A DNA stretch of 64,000 bases from an uncultured bacterium (GCA_937951895.1 CALFER010000009.1:1-64000); one strand, 5' to 3'; shown: positions 52,256 to 61,817, numbered from the stretch's first letter. Program-made: numbers and translations. Notes: a model not told the origin generated them from the letters alone.

Positions 52256-53773
52256 TCACTTCAACAGGTTGAACGGTTTGACCCGGAGTGCTTTTCGAGA
52301 CGACTTGGCGGCTGTCTGGAAGAGCGCCGCAACCGTGCTGCTTTTCATGATGCTTTCCGGATCGGCACCCGGGCGGATCAGTTTGGATGGAGTCGGCCGG
52401 CTCAGGGGAGGTGCGGGTTGACCGGGTCTGACCGGCTCAGGGGATCGGTTCGGGACAAGATTGCGGTGCGACGGAGGTGCCAGTGTCCGCCATCCGTTCG
52501 GATCGATCCGGTTCGATTGCGACGGATTCGGCCGGATCGTCTGATTCATGGGCATCCGTCGAGTCGGATTCATTTCCTGAGGAGGAGTGTTCTGCCATCG
52601 AACCGGGGATTCCGTTCGAGACTCCGGCAAGGTACTGCCGCGGATGGACTGATTCAGCATATCGATCTCGGCCGTGGATTCGACCGGCATTCCGATCTGA
52701 AGCCTGCTGTTCCGGGGTTCGACACCTTCCAGGATTCTTCCCTTTGAATCGAGACGATCTTCGGGATGAATCGGAACCCAGTGAACGGATCTGCCGGAAT
52801 ACCGCCAGGCTGCCCAATGCGGACCCCAGTGCCAGTGCGGGACCCACATCCATCCGAATTCATAGTAGTACGCCCAGTAGCCGTAATGATATGCGACCCA
52901 GCCCCATGGTTCCGAAGGGATCCATGTCCATCCCCATCCCGGAATATAGTCCCAGTATCCAAATCGATAGGGTGCCCAATCCGGAGCGACAAACGGAGTC
53001 CAGCACCATTGCGAGAGATAGCTGTTATAGACCCAGCGGCCGTCTCGTTCCATCCCCGCTGTTCTCTCGCGAATATCTTCCGGGACACCGCTGTCGGTCT
53101 GATACGCGCCACTGAGCCATTTGTCGCGCTCGATCACCCACTCCCGGAACACATCATCGAAGGTCACTTCCGATTCCTGCCAGTTCGAGTCTCCGGCTGA
53201 GCGCTGGAGCATGGATCCAGTGGCGAGGCGCCGTGTGTCGGGCCCCTCACCGAGTTGAATCTCGCCGGACATTACACGGATCCGAACTGCCTGATCCGGC
53301 ACGATCGCCAGGTAAGCCATCGTTGCGGAACTGGCCGTCAGACGAGAGTCGCCGAATTCGATGATCTGGACCGATGCCGGATTCGCCGGATCCTTGAATC
53401 GGCAGACAGCTTCACCCACCCAGAGACGGAAACGGGTGAACTGCGATCGGCCGTCGTCCTGAAATGCCAGTCTGTCCATGTCGATTTTGGTATCCGACCA
53501 GACCCAGAGCGTACATCCGTTATCCAGTGTCAGTTCAGCACTGCCATCGGATCCCGTGATGAGGCGATCGCCTTCCAGGAACGGGAAGTTGAGATCGGCT
53601 TGGCGGGGTTCGACATCATTGACCGCATACAGTTTCACATCCCCGCTGACGCTCGTGAAGCGCGCATATCGCACGCCGGTCGATGTGGTGTCCGGAGACT
53701 GTGCGAGACCATGTGCGGAGAAGCTGATCAGGACCGCACTCAGGATCGTTATTGCATATATTGTTTGCTTCAT
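52256..53773 (-). CDS. Exported DUF6600-type protein with FecR-like domain and W-rich repeats
   Basis: 505 residues. Signal peptide (MKQTIYAITIL... cleaved near GLAQS), a FecR-like beta domain (about 35-190; FTSVSGDVKLY, FLEGDRLITGSDGSAELTLD), then a stretch packed with aromatic repeats (about 250-350: WVYNSYLSQWCWTPF, RFGYWDYIPGWGWTW, WGWVAYHYGYWAYYY, WMWVPHWHWGP), and a Pro/Arg-rich C-terminal tail. This pattern defines the DUF6600 family of envelope proteins. ATG at 53773 with AAGGAG upstream; the longer open frame is rejected. Function unknown; possibly cell-surface structure. Confidence 0.82.
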   Translation of the reverse strand: MKQTIYAITILSAVLISFSAHGLAQSPDTTSTGVRYARFTSVSGDVKLYAVNDVEPRQADLNFPFLEGDRLITGSDGSAELTLDNGCTLWVWSDTKIDMDRLAFQDDGRSQFTRFRLWVGEAVCRFKDPANPASVQIIEFGDSRLTASSATMAYLAIVPDQAVRIRVMSGEIQLGEGPDTRRLATGSMLQRSAGDSNWQESEVTFDDVFREWVIERDKWLSGAYQTDSGVPEDIRERTAGMERDGRWVYNSYLSQWCWTPFVAPDWAPYRFGYWDYIPGWGWTWIPSEPWGWVAYHYGYWAYYYEFGWMWVPHWHWGPHWAAWRYSGRSVHWVPIHPEDRLDSKGRILEGVEPRNSRLQIGMPVESTAEIDMLNQSIRGSTLPESRTESPVRWQNTPPQEMNPTRRMPMNQTIRPNPSQSNRIDPNGWRTLAPPSHRNLVPNRSPEPVRPGQPAPPLSRPTPSKLIRPGADPESIMKSSTVAALFQTAAKSSRKALRVKPFNLLK

Positions 53774-53952
53774 GTCACGACTCCTTCCGGCTCTCGATCG
53801 TGCAAACTCCGCGCCAGAACATATGAACCCTTTCGCGTCGAGACGCGGGAAGCCTCGCTTGTTTTGGCGTGTGCCGGGTATGTCACGCGGCGGGAACACG
53901 TTTGTCCCTTCCGGGCGACACGGAATGATGCGGACGAACAGCCGGGGAAGGA

Positions 53953-55026
53953 TCAGGAATCGAGATAGCCTCGGGCGGCAAGTAATTCCGCCAACAGGAT
54001 CGATCCTCCGGCCGCACCCCGAATGGTGTTGTGCCCAACGACCGTGAAGGACAAGCCCAGAATCGGGCATGCGGACAAGCGGCCGACCGTGACCGACATC
54101 CCGTTCCCCGCATCACGATCCTTTCTTGATTGCGGTCTGTTCGCTTCGTCCGCGACGACAATACAGGGTCGTGGCGCCGACGGCAGGCCGAATGCATCGA
54201 TCGGTGAATTGAATGTCCGCCAGGCGTTTTGGATCGCGTCGAAATCCCAGGGTTGATCGAGATCCACGGAAGCCGTGATCATGTGGCCGTCCCGGACTGC
54301 GACGCGATGGCATCGAGCGCTGATCGTCATGTCGGCGTAATCAATCGTGGATTCTCGCATATCTCCGAAAATTTTACGAGGTTCCAGAGCTATTTTCTGT
54401 TCTTCTCCGGAGATGTAAGGGATCACGTTGTCGAGGATATCCAGTGCGCTGATACCGGGATAACCCGCTCCCGAGAGTCCCTGCAGGGTCGACACCATCA
54501 GTCGACGGACTCGGAATATCCGGTGAAGCGGTGCGAGTGCCAGGCTGAGTATGATGGTCGAGCAGTTGGGATTGGTGACGATGAATCCGTTCGATCCGAA
54601 GCGGCAACGCTGTTGGGGGATCAGATCGAGGTGATCCGGGTTGATTTCGGGTACGATCAGGGGCACATCCGGATCCATGCGGTGATTGCGAGTATTGGTG
54701 ACGACGGGTATTCCTGATCGGGCGAACAGTTCCTCGATGGGTCCGGCGACCGATGCATCGAGCCCTGAGAAAACCAGATCAAGCGGCCATTCCGGGTTGG
54801 CCGGCTCGATCATCCAGTCGGCAAAACCGGCAGGGATCGGTGTATCGAGATACCAGTGACAGGCGCTCCTGAGCGGTTTACCGACCGATCGTTCGGATGC
54901 CATCAGGTTTCTCACTTCAAACCAGGGGTGATCCGCCAGCATGGCAAGGAATCGCTGCCCGACCGCCCCTGTCACACCCAGAATACCGACCTGATATCGT
55001 TTATGTCTCGTGAAACCCTCGTTCAT
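53953..55026 (-). CDS. asd: Aspartate-semialdehyde dehydrogenase (archaeal/fungal type)
   Basis: 357 residues. Reduces aspartyl phosphate to the semialdehyde for lysine, threonine and methionine synthesis. N-terminal GILGVTGAVGQRFLAMLADHP truncated here to GVTGAVGQRF (NADP loop), the catalytic Cys in VTNPNCSTIIL, SGAGYPGISALDILDNVIPY and the late HNTIRGAAGGSILLAE. Motifs and length match the TIGR00978-type enzyme of archaea and fungi rather than the E. coli type. ATG overlaps the GT1 stop in an ATGA arrangement. The 179-nt gap downstream holds no gene. Confidence 0.93.
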   Translation of the reverse strand: MNEGFTRHKRYQVGILGVTGAVGQRFLAMLADHPWFEVRNLMASERSVGKPLRSACHWYLDTPIPAGFADWMIEPANPEWPLDLVFSGLDASVAGPIEELFARSGIPVVTNTRNHRMDPDVPLIVPEINPDHLDLIPQQRCRFGSNGFIVTNPNCSTIILSLALAPLHRIFRVRRLMVSTLQGLSGAGYPGISALDILDNVIPYISGEEQKIALEPRKIFGDMRESTIDYADMTISARCHRVAVRDGHMITASVDLDQPWDFDAIQNAWRTFNSPIDAFGLPSAPRPCIVVADEANRPQSRKDRDAGNGMSVTVGRLSACPILGLSFTVVGHNTIRGAAGGSILLAELLAARGYLDS

Positions 55027-56168
55027 GTCGTCCCTTTCCCCTGGACACAGGAGCGATACAGATGGGTCGTTCGATCCGCCACATCCGACCAGGTCAACCC
55101 GGCGACATGGCGGAGTCCACGTGCAATCAGATCCTGTCGGATGTTCTCATGATCGGTCAGCATCAGCATGGCGTTTGAGATGGCGGTTGTGGACATCGGA
55201 TCGATCAGCGAAGCTGCATCGCCGCACACTTCCGGCAATGAAGTCACATTGGAGGCGATCACCGGGCACCCTCCCGCCATGGCTTCCAGGATCGGCAGTC
55301 CGAATCCTTCGTACAGGGACGGGAACACGAGCATTGTGGCGAGGCGATACAGATGGGCGATATCGGAGTTTGAAACATATCCCAGGAAGCGGACCGCACC
55401 CTCGATGTCGGCCTCGCGCGCCCGCCGTTTGACCATTTCCGCCTGGTAACCGTCTTTTCCTGCGATGATGAGCGGGAGCGGTGTTATGCATCGACGTCGA
55501 TAGATGGCATAGGCATTGAGCAGCGTCAGGATATTTTTTCGCGGTTCGATGGTCGCGACATCCAGGATGTATCGATCCGGAAGCGACCATTGCAGTTTGA
55601 ATTCACTCGATGCCGCGGGATCAGTCTCTCTGAATTCCGGTGCCACGCCGTACGGGACAACCGAGATCCGGTTGCGGGTATTCGGAAAGCGCTGTTCGAT
55701 CTGGCCGGCAACAAAACGAGTGGATGTCACGAGCAGTGTTGCGCGTTTGCATGCTGAAGCGATAACTTTCCGGAAGTACCAGGCGAACCGGTGTGAGAAT
55801 GTATCCGGGCGATCGTAGACGGCCATGTCGTGGATGGTGATCATCTGCGGAATGTTCAGATTTCGCTGTATGCCGTAGAATGCAGGGCCGTGGTACAGAT
55901 CGATTTTACGGGCAGCCATGATTCGGGGAAGGCTGAGATTCCTCCAGAAATCACCGGCGGGATGGTCGTCGAAGCGAACCGGCGCTCTGATCGAGTTCCG
56001 ATCGAGGAGAGACGGATCGATCGGGTCGTGGTAGACGACATGCAGTTCAATATCGGAATGCCGCTCACGCAGCGCCATGAGCAGTCTTTCGGTGCAGTAT
56101 CCGACTCCGGTCATCTGCGGGGCGATGAAGCGGGCGTCGAACAGGAGTTTAAGTGGCTGCTGCTTCAT
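55023..56168 (-). CDS. Glycosyltransferase family 1
   Basis: 381 residues, GT-B fold. N-terminal KLLFDARFIAPQMTGVGYCT, DLYHGPAFYG, MITIHDMAVY; C-terminal DVATIEPRKNILTLLNAY, RFLGYVSNSDIAHLYRLAT, PSLYEGFGLPILEAMAGGCP (catalytic EX7E-type Glu pair) and SNVTSLPEVCGDAASLIDP. A retaining transferase acting on cell-surface glycans. It overlaps the next upstream GT1 gene by 20 nt, and both probably build the same polymer. Confidence 0.92.
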   Translation of the reverse strand: MKQQPLKLLFDARFIAPQMTGVGYCTERLLMALRERHSDIELHVVYHDPIDPSLLDRNSIRAPVRFDDHPAGDFWRNLSLPRIMAARKIDLYHGPAFYGIQRNLNIPQMITIHDMAVYDRPDTFSHRFAWYFRKVIASACKRATLLVTSTRFVAGQIEQRFPNTRNRISVVPYGVAPEFRETDPAASSEFKLQWSLPDRYILDVATIEPRKNILTLLNAYAIYRRRCITPLPLIIAGKDGYQAEMVKRRAREADIEGAVRFLGYVSNSDIAHLYRLATMLVFPSLYEGFGLPILEAMAGGCPVIASNVTSLPEVCGDAASLIDPMSTTAISNAMLMLTDHENIRQDLIARGLRHVAGLTWSDVADRTTHLYRSCVQGKGTT

Positions 56169-57285
56169 AAACCTTCAAGTGCTTGCGGGCTGCTTCATCC
56201 CACGAGTATCGGCCGGGCAGAAGTCGACCGGACTCCCGTCGAGCGGCAGCGAACGCCTCATCCTGAACGATTCTGCAGATCCATGCGGCGCATGTTTCGA
56301 CATCGTCCAGGGGGAAAAAGAGAGCTGCGTCGCCCAGGATTTCATGAAACACCGGGATATCACTGACGGCGATTGGCGCCCCGCATGCGGCAGCCTCGAT
56401 GGGGGGAATCCCGAATCCCTCGTCCCAGGAGGGGAACAGGCAGAGATCCGCTCCGCGGTAAAGATCGGGGAGCAGGAAACCGGGCACGTAACCCGGAAGC
56501 ACGACCCGGTCTTCCAGGTGGAGTTCACGGATCAGGCGGAGGATCTCAGGAGCACCTTCGGCGTGACGGCCGACGATGACAAGCCGGGTGTTCTCGCAAT
56601 CCCGCATCGCCTTGTGGAATGCACGGATGAGAAACGGAAAGTTTTTCCGGGGTTCGACGGTTCCCACCGACAGAATGTAGCGATCCGGATAGCCTGCTTT
56701 CTGCAGTCTGTGGTGAACGGCTTCCGGATCGTCGGTTCCGTGGAATTCCGGATCGATGCCGTGATAGATGACTGTGACACGGGATTCATCGAGGTTGAAC
56801 AGGTCAAGCAGATCCTTCCGCACGGCTCCGCTGCACGTGATGATGTGCCGGGCGCGCGTGATGTGTTCCGCGAGCAGTTCCCGGTGGTAGCCTCCGGCAT
56901 AGCGTGACCCGTATGATGTGCTCTTGAGGAATGCCACATCATGGACGGTCGTGACGACGTTCCCGCATGCCGATGGCTGATACAGGAAATTTGGAGAATG
57001 AAAGACGTCGACCGGGCCGGAACCGGCGAGTGTCTCGATTGTCGGCCATCGGAAATGCCGCCAGTGTTCGAGGAGCAGCTTTCCGGGAAACCGTCTGCGC
57101 CGGATCGTCACCTGCCCGGGCAGCGATCGTGTCATCAACGGGAGTTCGCCCTTCATCGCATTGAAGAACAGATGGAAGACGTTCCCGGAGTCGATTTTGA
57201 ACAGCGCGTCCAGGAAGTGCAGGGTATACACGCCGACTCCGGTCAGTTCCTTCATCAGACAGCTTGCATCGATCAGTATGTTCAT
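56149..57285 (-). CDS. Glycosyltransferase family 1
   Basis: 378 residues, paralogous to the product of 55023-56168. Motifs: ILIDASCLMKELTGVGVYTL, DVFHSPNFLYQPSACG, VTTVHDVAFLKS, SVGTVEPRKNFPFLIRAFH, LPGYVPGFLLPDLYRGADL, PSWDEGFGIPPIEAAACGAP and SDIPVFHEILGDAALFFP. The ATG at 57285 has only a weak ribosome site. First gene of the asd/GT1 minus-strand operon. Confidence 0.92.
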   Translation of the reverse strand: MNILIDASCLMKELTGVGVYTLHFLDALFKIDSGNVFHLFFNAMKGELPLMTRSLPGQVTIRRRRFPGKLLLEHWRHFRWPTIETLAGSGPVDVFHSPNFLYQPSACGNVVTTVHDVAFLKSTSYGSRYAGGYHRELLAEHITRARHIITCSGAVRKDLLDLFNLDESRVTVIYHGIDPEFHGTDDPEAVHHRLQKAGYPDRYILSVGTVEPRKNFPFLIRAFHKAMRDCENTRLVIVGRHAEGAPEILRLIRELHLEDRVVLPGYVPGFLLPDLYRGADLCLFPSWDEGFGIPPIEAAACGAPIAVSDIPVFHEILGDAALFFPLDDVETCAAWICRIVQDEAFAAARRESGRLLPGRYSWDEAARKHLKVYEAAAT

Positions 57286-57336
57286 CGCGACTCGATTCCG
57301 TTTCCTTTCTCCCTGAAGACGAACCCATTGGTCGTG

Positions 57337-57364
57337 ATCTTATCCATCCCGCTGATTTTGTCCA
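57337..57364 (-). promoter_or_regulatory. Candidate promoter for the GT1/asd operon
   Basis: On the minus strand TGGACA (57364-57359), a 16-nt spacer and TAAGAT (57342-57337), about 50 nt upstream of the GT1 ATG. It lies in the 210-nt divergent gap before gpsA, which shows no gene. Confidence 0.4.
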
Positions 57365-57495
57365 GTCTTCCCATCCGGCATACGAACGGGGACTCTTGCG
57401 GACACGTATTCGTTCTGGCGGTTTCTCAGGGGCCGGACTATGTTCAAACCTGCAAAACGTGATATAGATCGAAGCGTGAAATCGGGAGGATGCAT

Positions 57496-58524
57496 ATGAG
57501 CCGGGTTGCAGTGATTGGAGGCGGTAGCTGGGGGACGGCGCTGGCCTTTCTGCTGGCGTCCAATGGGCATGACGTGAATCTGTGGGTCTACGAGGAAGAA
57601 CTGGTGAGGGAAATCCGCGACAAGCGCGAAAACACACTGTTTCTTCCCGGTGTGATTCTTCCGGAATCCATTCATCCGAGTCACTCCTTCGACGAGGTTC
57701 TGGATGAGACCGGGATCATTGTGTGGGTGACGCCGAGCCACACCATCCGGGAGACACTGTCACGGGCCAGAAACCGGATCAGGAACACGCCGATTTTCAT
57801 CGGAGCCAGCAAGGGAATCGAAAATGACTCCCTGCTTCGGGTCAGCCAGATTGTCGACGAGATTCTCGGGAAGGATACCGTGCGATATGTGACCCTGTCC
57901 GGGCCGACATTTGCCTCGGAAGTCGGACGAAAGATGCCGTCCTCTGCCGTTGTGGCCGGACAGGATGAGGAAACCGCGAGGGAAGTCCAGTTGATTCTGA
58001 ACACGTCCTGGTTTCGCGTCTATACCAATCCCGACCATATCGGCGTTGAGCTTGGAGGCGCGTTGAAAAACGTCATCGCCATCGCCGTGGGGATTACGGC
58101 GGGACTGAAACTGGGGTCGAATGCCAAGGCGGCGCTGATCACGCGGGGGCTCTGGGAGATCGCCAGACTCGGGACCGCAATGGGCGCCAAACCCCTCACG
58201 TTTCTGGGACTTTCGGGCATGGGCGATCTCGTGCTGACCTGCGATGGCACCCAGAGCCGGAACTATCTGGTCGGACTCCGGATCGGGTCCGGCGAAACGC
58301 TCACGACCATCCAGCAGTCGATGCGTATGGTTGCGGAAGGGGTTCGCACCACCGCATCGGTGACGGAGCTGGCCCGGAAACTGAACATCGAGATGCCCAT
58401 TACCGAGCAGGTGTATGAGGTCTTGTATCATGACAAATCGCCACAGCAGGCATTGCAGGATCTGATGTCCCGCAGCCTCAAACTCGAACATCAGATGAAC
58501 TACATGCGTTTCGAAGATGAGTGA
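57496..58524 (+). CDS. gpsA: Glycerol-3-phosphate dehydrogenase [NAD(P)+]
   Basis: 342 residues. Makes sn-glycerol 3-phosphate for phospholipids. VAVIGGGSWGTALAFLLASNG is the NAD loop (cited as GGGSWGTALA), then FIGASKGIE, LSGPTFASEV, ELGGALKNVIAIAVG (catalytic Lys), NAKAALITRGL, GLSGMGDLVLTC and SRNYLVG. The second ATG (57496) is used, with GGGAGG 6 nt upstream; the first ATG at 57490 would lack a ribosome site. spoVG follows. Confidence 0.96.
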   Translation: MSRVAVIGGGSWGTALAFLLASNGHDVNLWVYEEELVREIRDKRENTLFLPGVILPESIHPSHSFDEVLDETGIIVWVTPSHTIRETLSRARNRIRNTPIFIGASKGIENDSLLRVSQIVDEILGKDTVRYVTLSGPTFASEVGRKMPSSAVVAGQDEETAREVQLILNTSWFRVYTNPDHIGVELGGALKNVIAIAVGITAGLKLGSNAKAALITRGLWEIARLGTAMGAKPLTFLGLSGMGDLVLTCDGTQSRNYLVGLRIGSGETLTTIQQSMRMVAEGVRTTASVTELARKLNIEMPITEQVYEVLYHDKSPQQALQDLMSRSLKLEHQMNYMRFEDE

Positions 58525-58569
58525 TGGATTTTGGTTTTGCATTGTGAACCCGATCGGAAAGGACACATC

Positions 58570-58875
58570 GTGGAGGTGACGCGGATCAGGATCTACCCAT
58601 TTGATACCAGTTCCAGGCGCGGCAGTGTTCGCGCATTCGCGGAAATCGAATTGAACGGGAAACTACTGATCCGCGGGATACGTATCATTGAATCGAAGAC
58701 GGGCGGCCTGTTTATCGGCTGGCCCGGTCAGAAGACAACGGCAGGCGAGTATCGGGATCTGGTCGAGATCATCGATGCAGAGACGAACAAACAGCTGCGC
58801 AATCAAATCATCCATGCATTTTCAAATCTCGGACTGGAATCCTCCAGCTCTGACCCAAGGGAGAATCAAGCATGA
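58570..58875 (+). CDS. spoVG: SpoVG family protein
   Basis: 101 residues from a GTG at 58570 so that the protein starts MEVTRIRIYPF, the family opening; AAAGGA lies 6 nt upstream. Further matches: IELNGKLLIRGIRIIES, GLFIGWPGQ, GEYRDLVEIIDAETNKQLR. SpoVG binds nucleic acid and modulates gene expression and division in Firmicutes and spirochetes; it does not imply sporulation. The stop overlaps the ATG of the PmbA-like gene (ATGA), so the two are coupled. Confidence 0.92.
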   Translation: MEVTRIRIYPFDTSSRRGSVRAFAEIELNGKLLIRGIRIIESKTGGLFIGWPGQKTTAGEYRDLVEIIDAETNKQLRNQIIHAFSNLGLESSSSDPRENQA

Positions 58876-60242
58876 AAAACAGCCACCCGTACAGACACAT
58901 CGTCGAAAAAACTCTGGATCGCGCCAGGGAGCATTCCGACCAGGCCGAGGTGTTCTTTCTCGGATTGAAACAGCGATCCGTCGGCCATCGCAATAGCAAA
59001 CTGAGGGAACTGGACGAAACGGAGAACATTGGCATCGGGTTGCGAATGATCAGGGACGGTCGGATCGCGCAGGCATCGACATCGAACTTCGAACGGGCTG
59101 AGGATTTGACGAGACAAGCGTCGGAACTGGTGCGTTACGGAGAACCGGTGGACATGCAGTTTCCCGCAAATGCGGACATCGACGATTCGTCCGCGGTCAC
59201 GGGAGACGATTCTGCAGCATCCATCGAATCGCTCGTCAGTATCAACGAAATCCTGATCGATCAGATCCGCTCCTATGATGAATCGATCATGGCCAACGCC
59301 GGAGGAGCCGTCGAAGAGATTACGGTACATGTGATGAATTCCAATGGATTCGATCACGAGTATTCCCGGCGCAGCTACCAGTATTATGCTGCGGGAATTC
59401 TAGCCGAAGGCAAAAATATTCTCACCTGCTACGACTTCCATCTCGGACAGAGCCCGATCGCCTCACCATCCGATCTCGCCAAACAAATCATCGAGCAGAT
59501 CCGGATCGGCCGGAAAAACGTGCCATTCTCGAGTGAAGTGCTTCCGATTCTGTTCACTCCGGCTGCTGTGACGGACATCATGGCTGCATTCAGCGCAGGG
59601 ATCTCGGGATCGGGTGTGGCTCGCGGGATCTCTCCTCTGGTCGGTAAGCTTGGAGAGAAGATCATCGATGAGCGGTTATCGATACTGGACGATGCGTTCT
59701 ATCCCGGTGCTGCAGGATCGCAACCTTTCGATGACGAAGGCGTACCATGCCGCACGAAGTATCTCGTGCGCAATGGCGTTCTTGAAAACTATCTGCTCGA
59801 TCTTAAATCAGCGACCCGTTTGAAACTTTGCCCGACAGGAAATGGGTTCCGGTATACGTCTCTGATCAAGAGCCGCAGTTACGTTCCATCACCGTCTCCA
59901 AGCCTGACCAACATGATCATCCCTGAGGGGATCCGAACGCACGAGGAGATCATCCGGGATTTCGGGCGGATCCTCGTTGTCGATCAACTCACCGGTGTTC
60001 TGCTCGGGAACCTGATCAACGGGGACTGGTCGGGAAACATCGAGTATGGGATTCTCTATGAGAACGGCGAACCTCTCGGACGCATTAAAAATGCCATGAC
60101 CGGGGGTAATTTCTACACGATGTTCAGTCATCAGTATGTAGAGAGCTCAAGGGACCGGAAATGGACGGCGGGGTTTGGTGGAAGCGCGGGGTCGAACCTC
60201 TTTCCGTTCATTCTCTGTGATGCCATGAATGTCTCCGGTTGA
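58872..60242 (+). CDS. TldD/PmbA family protein (PmbA-like)
   Basis: 456 residues. The N-terminal domain has AEVFFLGLKQRSVGHRNSK, ENIGIGLRMIRDGRIA and a helical FERAEDLTRQASELV; the C-terminal part shows FTPAAVTDIMAAF, PFDDEGVPCRTKYLVRNGVL and MTGGNFYTMF. In E. coli PmbA (TldE) and TldD form a protease whose zinc site lies in TldD; this one lacks HExxxH and so resembles the non-catalytic PmbA half. No tldD is in the window. Cluster with spoVG and gpsA. Confidence 0.88.
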   Translation: MKNSHPYRHIVEKTLDRAREHSDQAEVFFLGLKQRSVGHRNSKLRELDETENIGIGLRMIRDGRIAQASTSNFERAEDLTRQASELVRYGEPVDMQFPANADIDDSSAVTGDDSAASIESLVSINEILIDQIRSYDESIMANAGGAVEEITVHVMNSNGFDHEYSRRSYQYYAAGILAEGKNILTCYDFHLGQSPIASPSDLAKQIIEQIRIGRKNVPFSSEVLPILFTPAAVTDIMAAFSAGISGSGVARGISPLVGKLGEKIIDERLSILDDAFYPGAAGSQPFDDEGVPCRTKYLVRNGVLENYLLDLKSATRLKLCPTGNGFRYTSLIKSRSYVPSPSPSLTNMIIPEGIRTHEEIIRDFGRILVVDQLTGVLLGNLINGDWSGNIEYGILYENGEPLGRIKNAMTGGNFYTMFSHQYVESSRDRKWTAGFGGSAGSNLFPFILCDAMNVSG

Positions 60243-60270
60243 GCCGGGAGGACCGGACTGTTTCCTGAGC

Positions 60271-60298
60271 TTGACATATGGGCCGGTGTCAATAGAAT
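60271..60298 (+). promoter_or_regulatory. Sigma70-type promoter of the ATP-grasp-like pair
   Basis: TTGACA (60271-60276), a 16-nt spacer and TAGAAT (60293-60298): a perfect -35 and a 5-of-6 -10. The leader of about 70 nt to the ATG at 60378 contains a short potential hairpin (CGCTCC pairing with GGAGCG). Confidence 0.6.
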
Positions 60299-60377
60299 AG
60301 GGTTTCTTATCCGCCGCTCCTCGCCGAGACACGGAGCGCGCATCACAATGTTTTCAACGCATGCAAGGAGGAGATTT

Positions 60378-61811
60378 ATGCAGTTTCCAGAACATCTCCA
60401 GTTATTGACGGGAGACCGCGGATTCGAGAGTCCAATTCCGGCGTATCTGCAATCGCCGACATGGATTGTGGACACGGCATGGGATCAGTTCACGACGGTA
60501 GCCAACAATGCGCTGGCCGCCTATATGCATTATTGCAAAACGAACAACCTGCCCCACTCCTACCTGCTCGGACTAGATATTCTCGTCATGGGAACCATCG
60601 ATCCGAACAATCCTCACCGAGTCATTGATATTCGACCGACCATGGTCGAAGGTCCGTGCTGCAACAGTTACCCGGCCTGCCCGAACATCTGGGCATCGCG
60701 CCTGTACGGGCAGTTGAAACATATCGGGATGGATCCGGATATTGTCGAGTATCCCACGCATCCGACAAAGATTCTGGACAAAATCTGCGCGCTTTTTCAG
60801 AACATCTGGACCAAAAAGGGCGATACGTCCCGAAAGCCGGTCTGTGCGGTGTTCACACGCCCTTACGACCTTTCGGAAGAAGAATCCGCTCATAACATGA
60901 CGCTGAACGCCCTGAAGAAATCTGGTTTCGAAGCGTATCGCGTGACACCGGATGAAAAACCGGAAGTCAAGGATGGCAAGCTCTGGGTCAACAATCGCCC
61001 GATCGACATGGTCTGGCGGAGAATCGAGCGTGTGCATCTTCCGGGTCAGGCTCACCCGCCGCATCGTGAATACCGTGAGATGGAATGGGTGAAGTTCTAC
61101 GAAGAAGCCTTTGCGAAGAATGTGGTCGAAGGAACCGCCAAGACAATTTTCATCAACCCCTGGAAGATCGACGATCTCCGGTCGAAAACAATCGAGGAAC
61201 GCTGTTTCCGCATGTATGAGAAAGATTTCCCGGGTAAGACGATTTCCCGCCCCGATACATTGCTCGACCGCGAAATCAACGCGAAATCGGTGAAAACCTA
61301 CGCGGATCGTGGCGGCTGGGTCATGAAGAAATGGAATTCGACCGGCGGCAAGGGCGTCTTCATGCACATCAATCAAGATCTGGCGAAGCATGTTGCCGAT
61401 CAGCTGTATGCGCGTTATGACGGCCGGCACATGGTCGTTCTGAAGACGAAAGAGATGATGGATGAACTGGCGAAGTTCGACAGTTTCAACGAAGACACCG
61501 CCATTCAGCAGATGCGCTATGTCGACGCTCGCGATCTGGGTACCGGCAAGCGTCTCGTTTACGACACCCGCATCAACGTGCTCTATGATCCCCTCAACGA
61601 GAAATGGGAGTTTCTGTCGGGCATGAGCCGCAGCGTGGCTTGCGGAGCCGGTGTTGAAAACGGCAACAGCCTCCTCACCAATGTGTCGATGGGCGCCGAA
61701 ATCAGCCCGTTGATCATGGGTCATGTCAAGCCCGACGCGGATCGATCCAAGATTCAATACGGTCCGATGCTGTCGGCGCTCATGAAGGGTGAAAACTCGG
61801 TCACATTCTAA
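60378..61811 (+). CDS. ATP-grasp-like protein of unknown function, first of a tandem pair
   Basis: 477 residues. I do not recognise a named family. Conserved blocks shared with the next gene: LLGLDILVMG, DIRPTMVEGPCCNSYPACP, FTRPYDLSEEESAH, WRRIERVHLP, NPWKIDDLRSKTIEERCFR, GGWVMKKWNSTGGKGVF, FNEDTAIQQMRYVDAR and GNSLLTNVSMGAEISPLIMG. The Gly-rich WNSTGGKG loop after a Lys, and the late Asn-rich block, recall ATP-grasp ligases such as the glutathionylspermidine-synthase group. Cytoplasmic, no signal peptide. AAGGAGGAG precedes the ATG at 60378. Possibly a peptide or amino-acid ligase; unproven. Confidence 0.72.
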   Translation: MQFPEHLQLLTGDRGFESPIPAYLQSPTWIVDTAWDQFTTVANNALAAYMHYCKTNNLPHSYLLGLDILVMGTIDPNNPHRVIDIRPTMVEGPCCNSYPACPNIWASRLYGQLKHIGMDPDIVEYPTHPTKILDKICALFQNIWTKKGDTSRKPVCAVFTRPYDLSEEESAHNMTLNALKKSGFEAYRVTPDEKPEVKDGKLWVNNRPIDMVWRRIERVHLPGQAHPPHREYREMEWVKFYEEAFAKNVVEGTAKTIFINPWKIDDLRSKTIEERCFRMYEKDFPGKTISRPDTLLDREINAKSVKTYADRGGWVMKKWNSTGGKGVFMHINQDLAKHVADQLYARYDGRHMVVLKTKEMMDELAKFDSFNEDTAIQQMRYVDARDLGTGKRLVYDTRINVLYDPLNEKWEFLSGMSRSVACGAGVENGNSLLTNVSMGAEISPLIMGHVKPDADRSKIQYGPMLSALMKGENSVTF

Positions 61812-61817
61812 CCCATC

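Noticed and set aside
53774..53952. Possible riboswitch upstream of the DUF6600-type gene
   Set aside because: Only a short CGCGT/ACGCG hairpin is visible; conserved c-di-GMP or other aptamer motifs are not present.
60243..60270. Terminator after the PmbA-like gene
   Set aside because: A short CCGG repeat can pair, but no T-run follows.
60573..61757. 394-codon minus-strand open frame
   Set aside because: Antisense to the ATP-grasp-like gene, whose paralogue supports the plus-strand reading.
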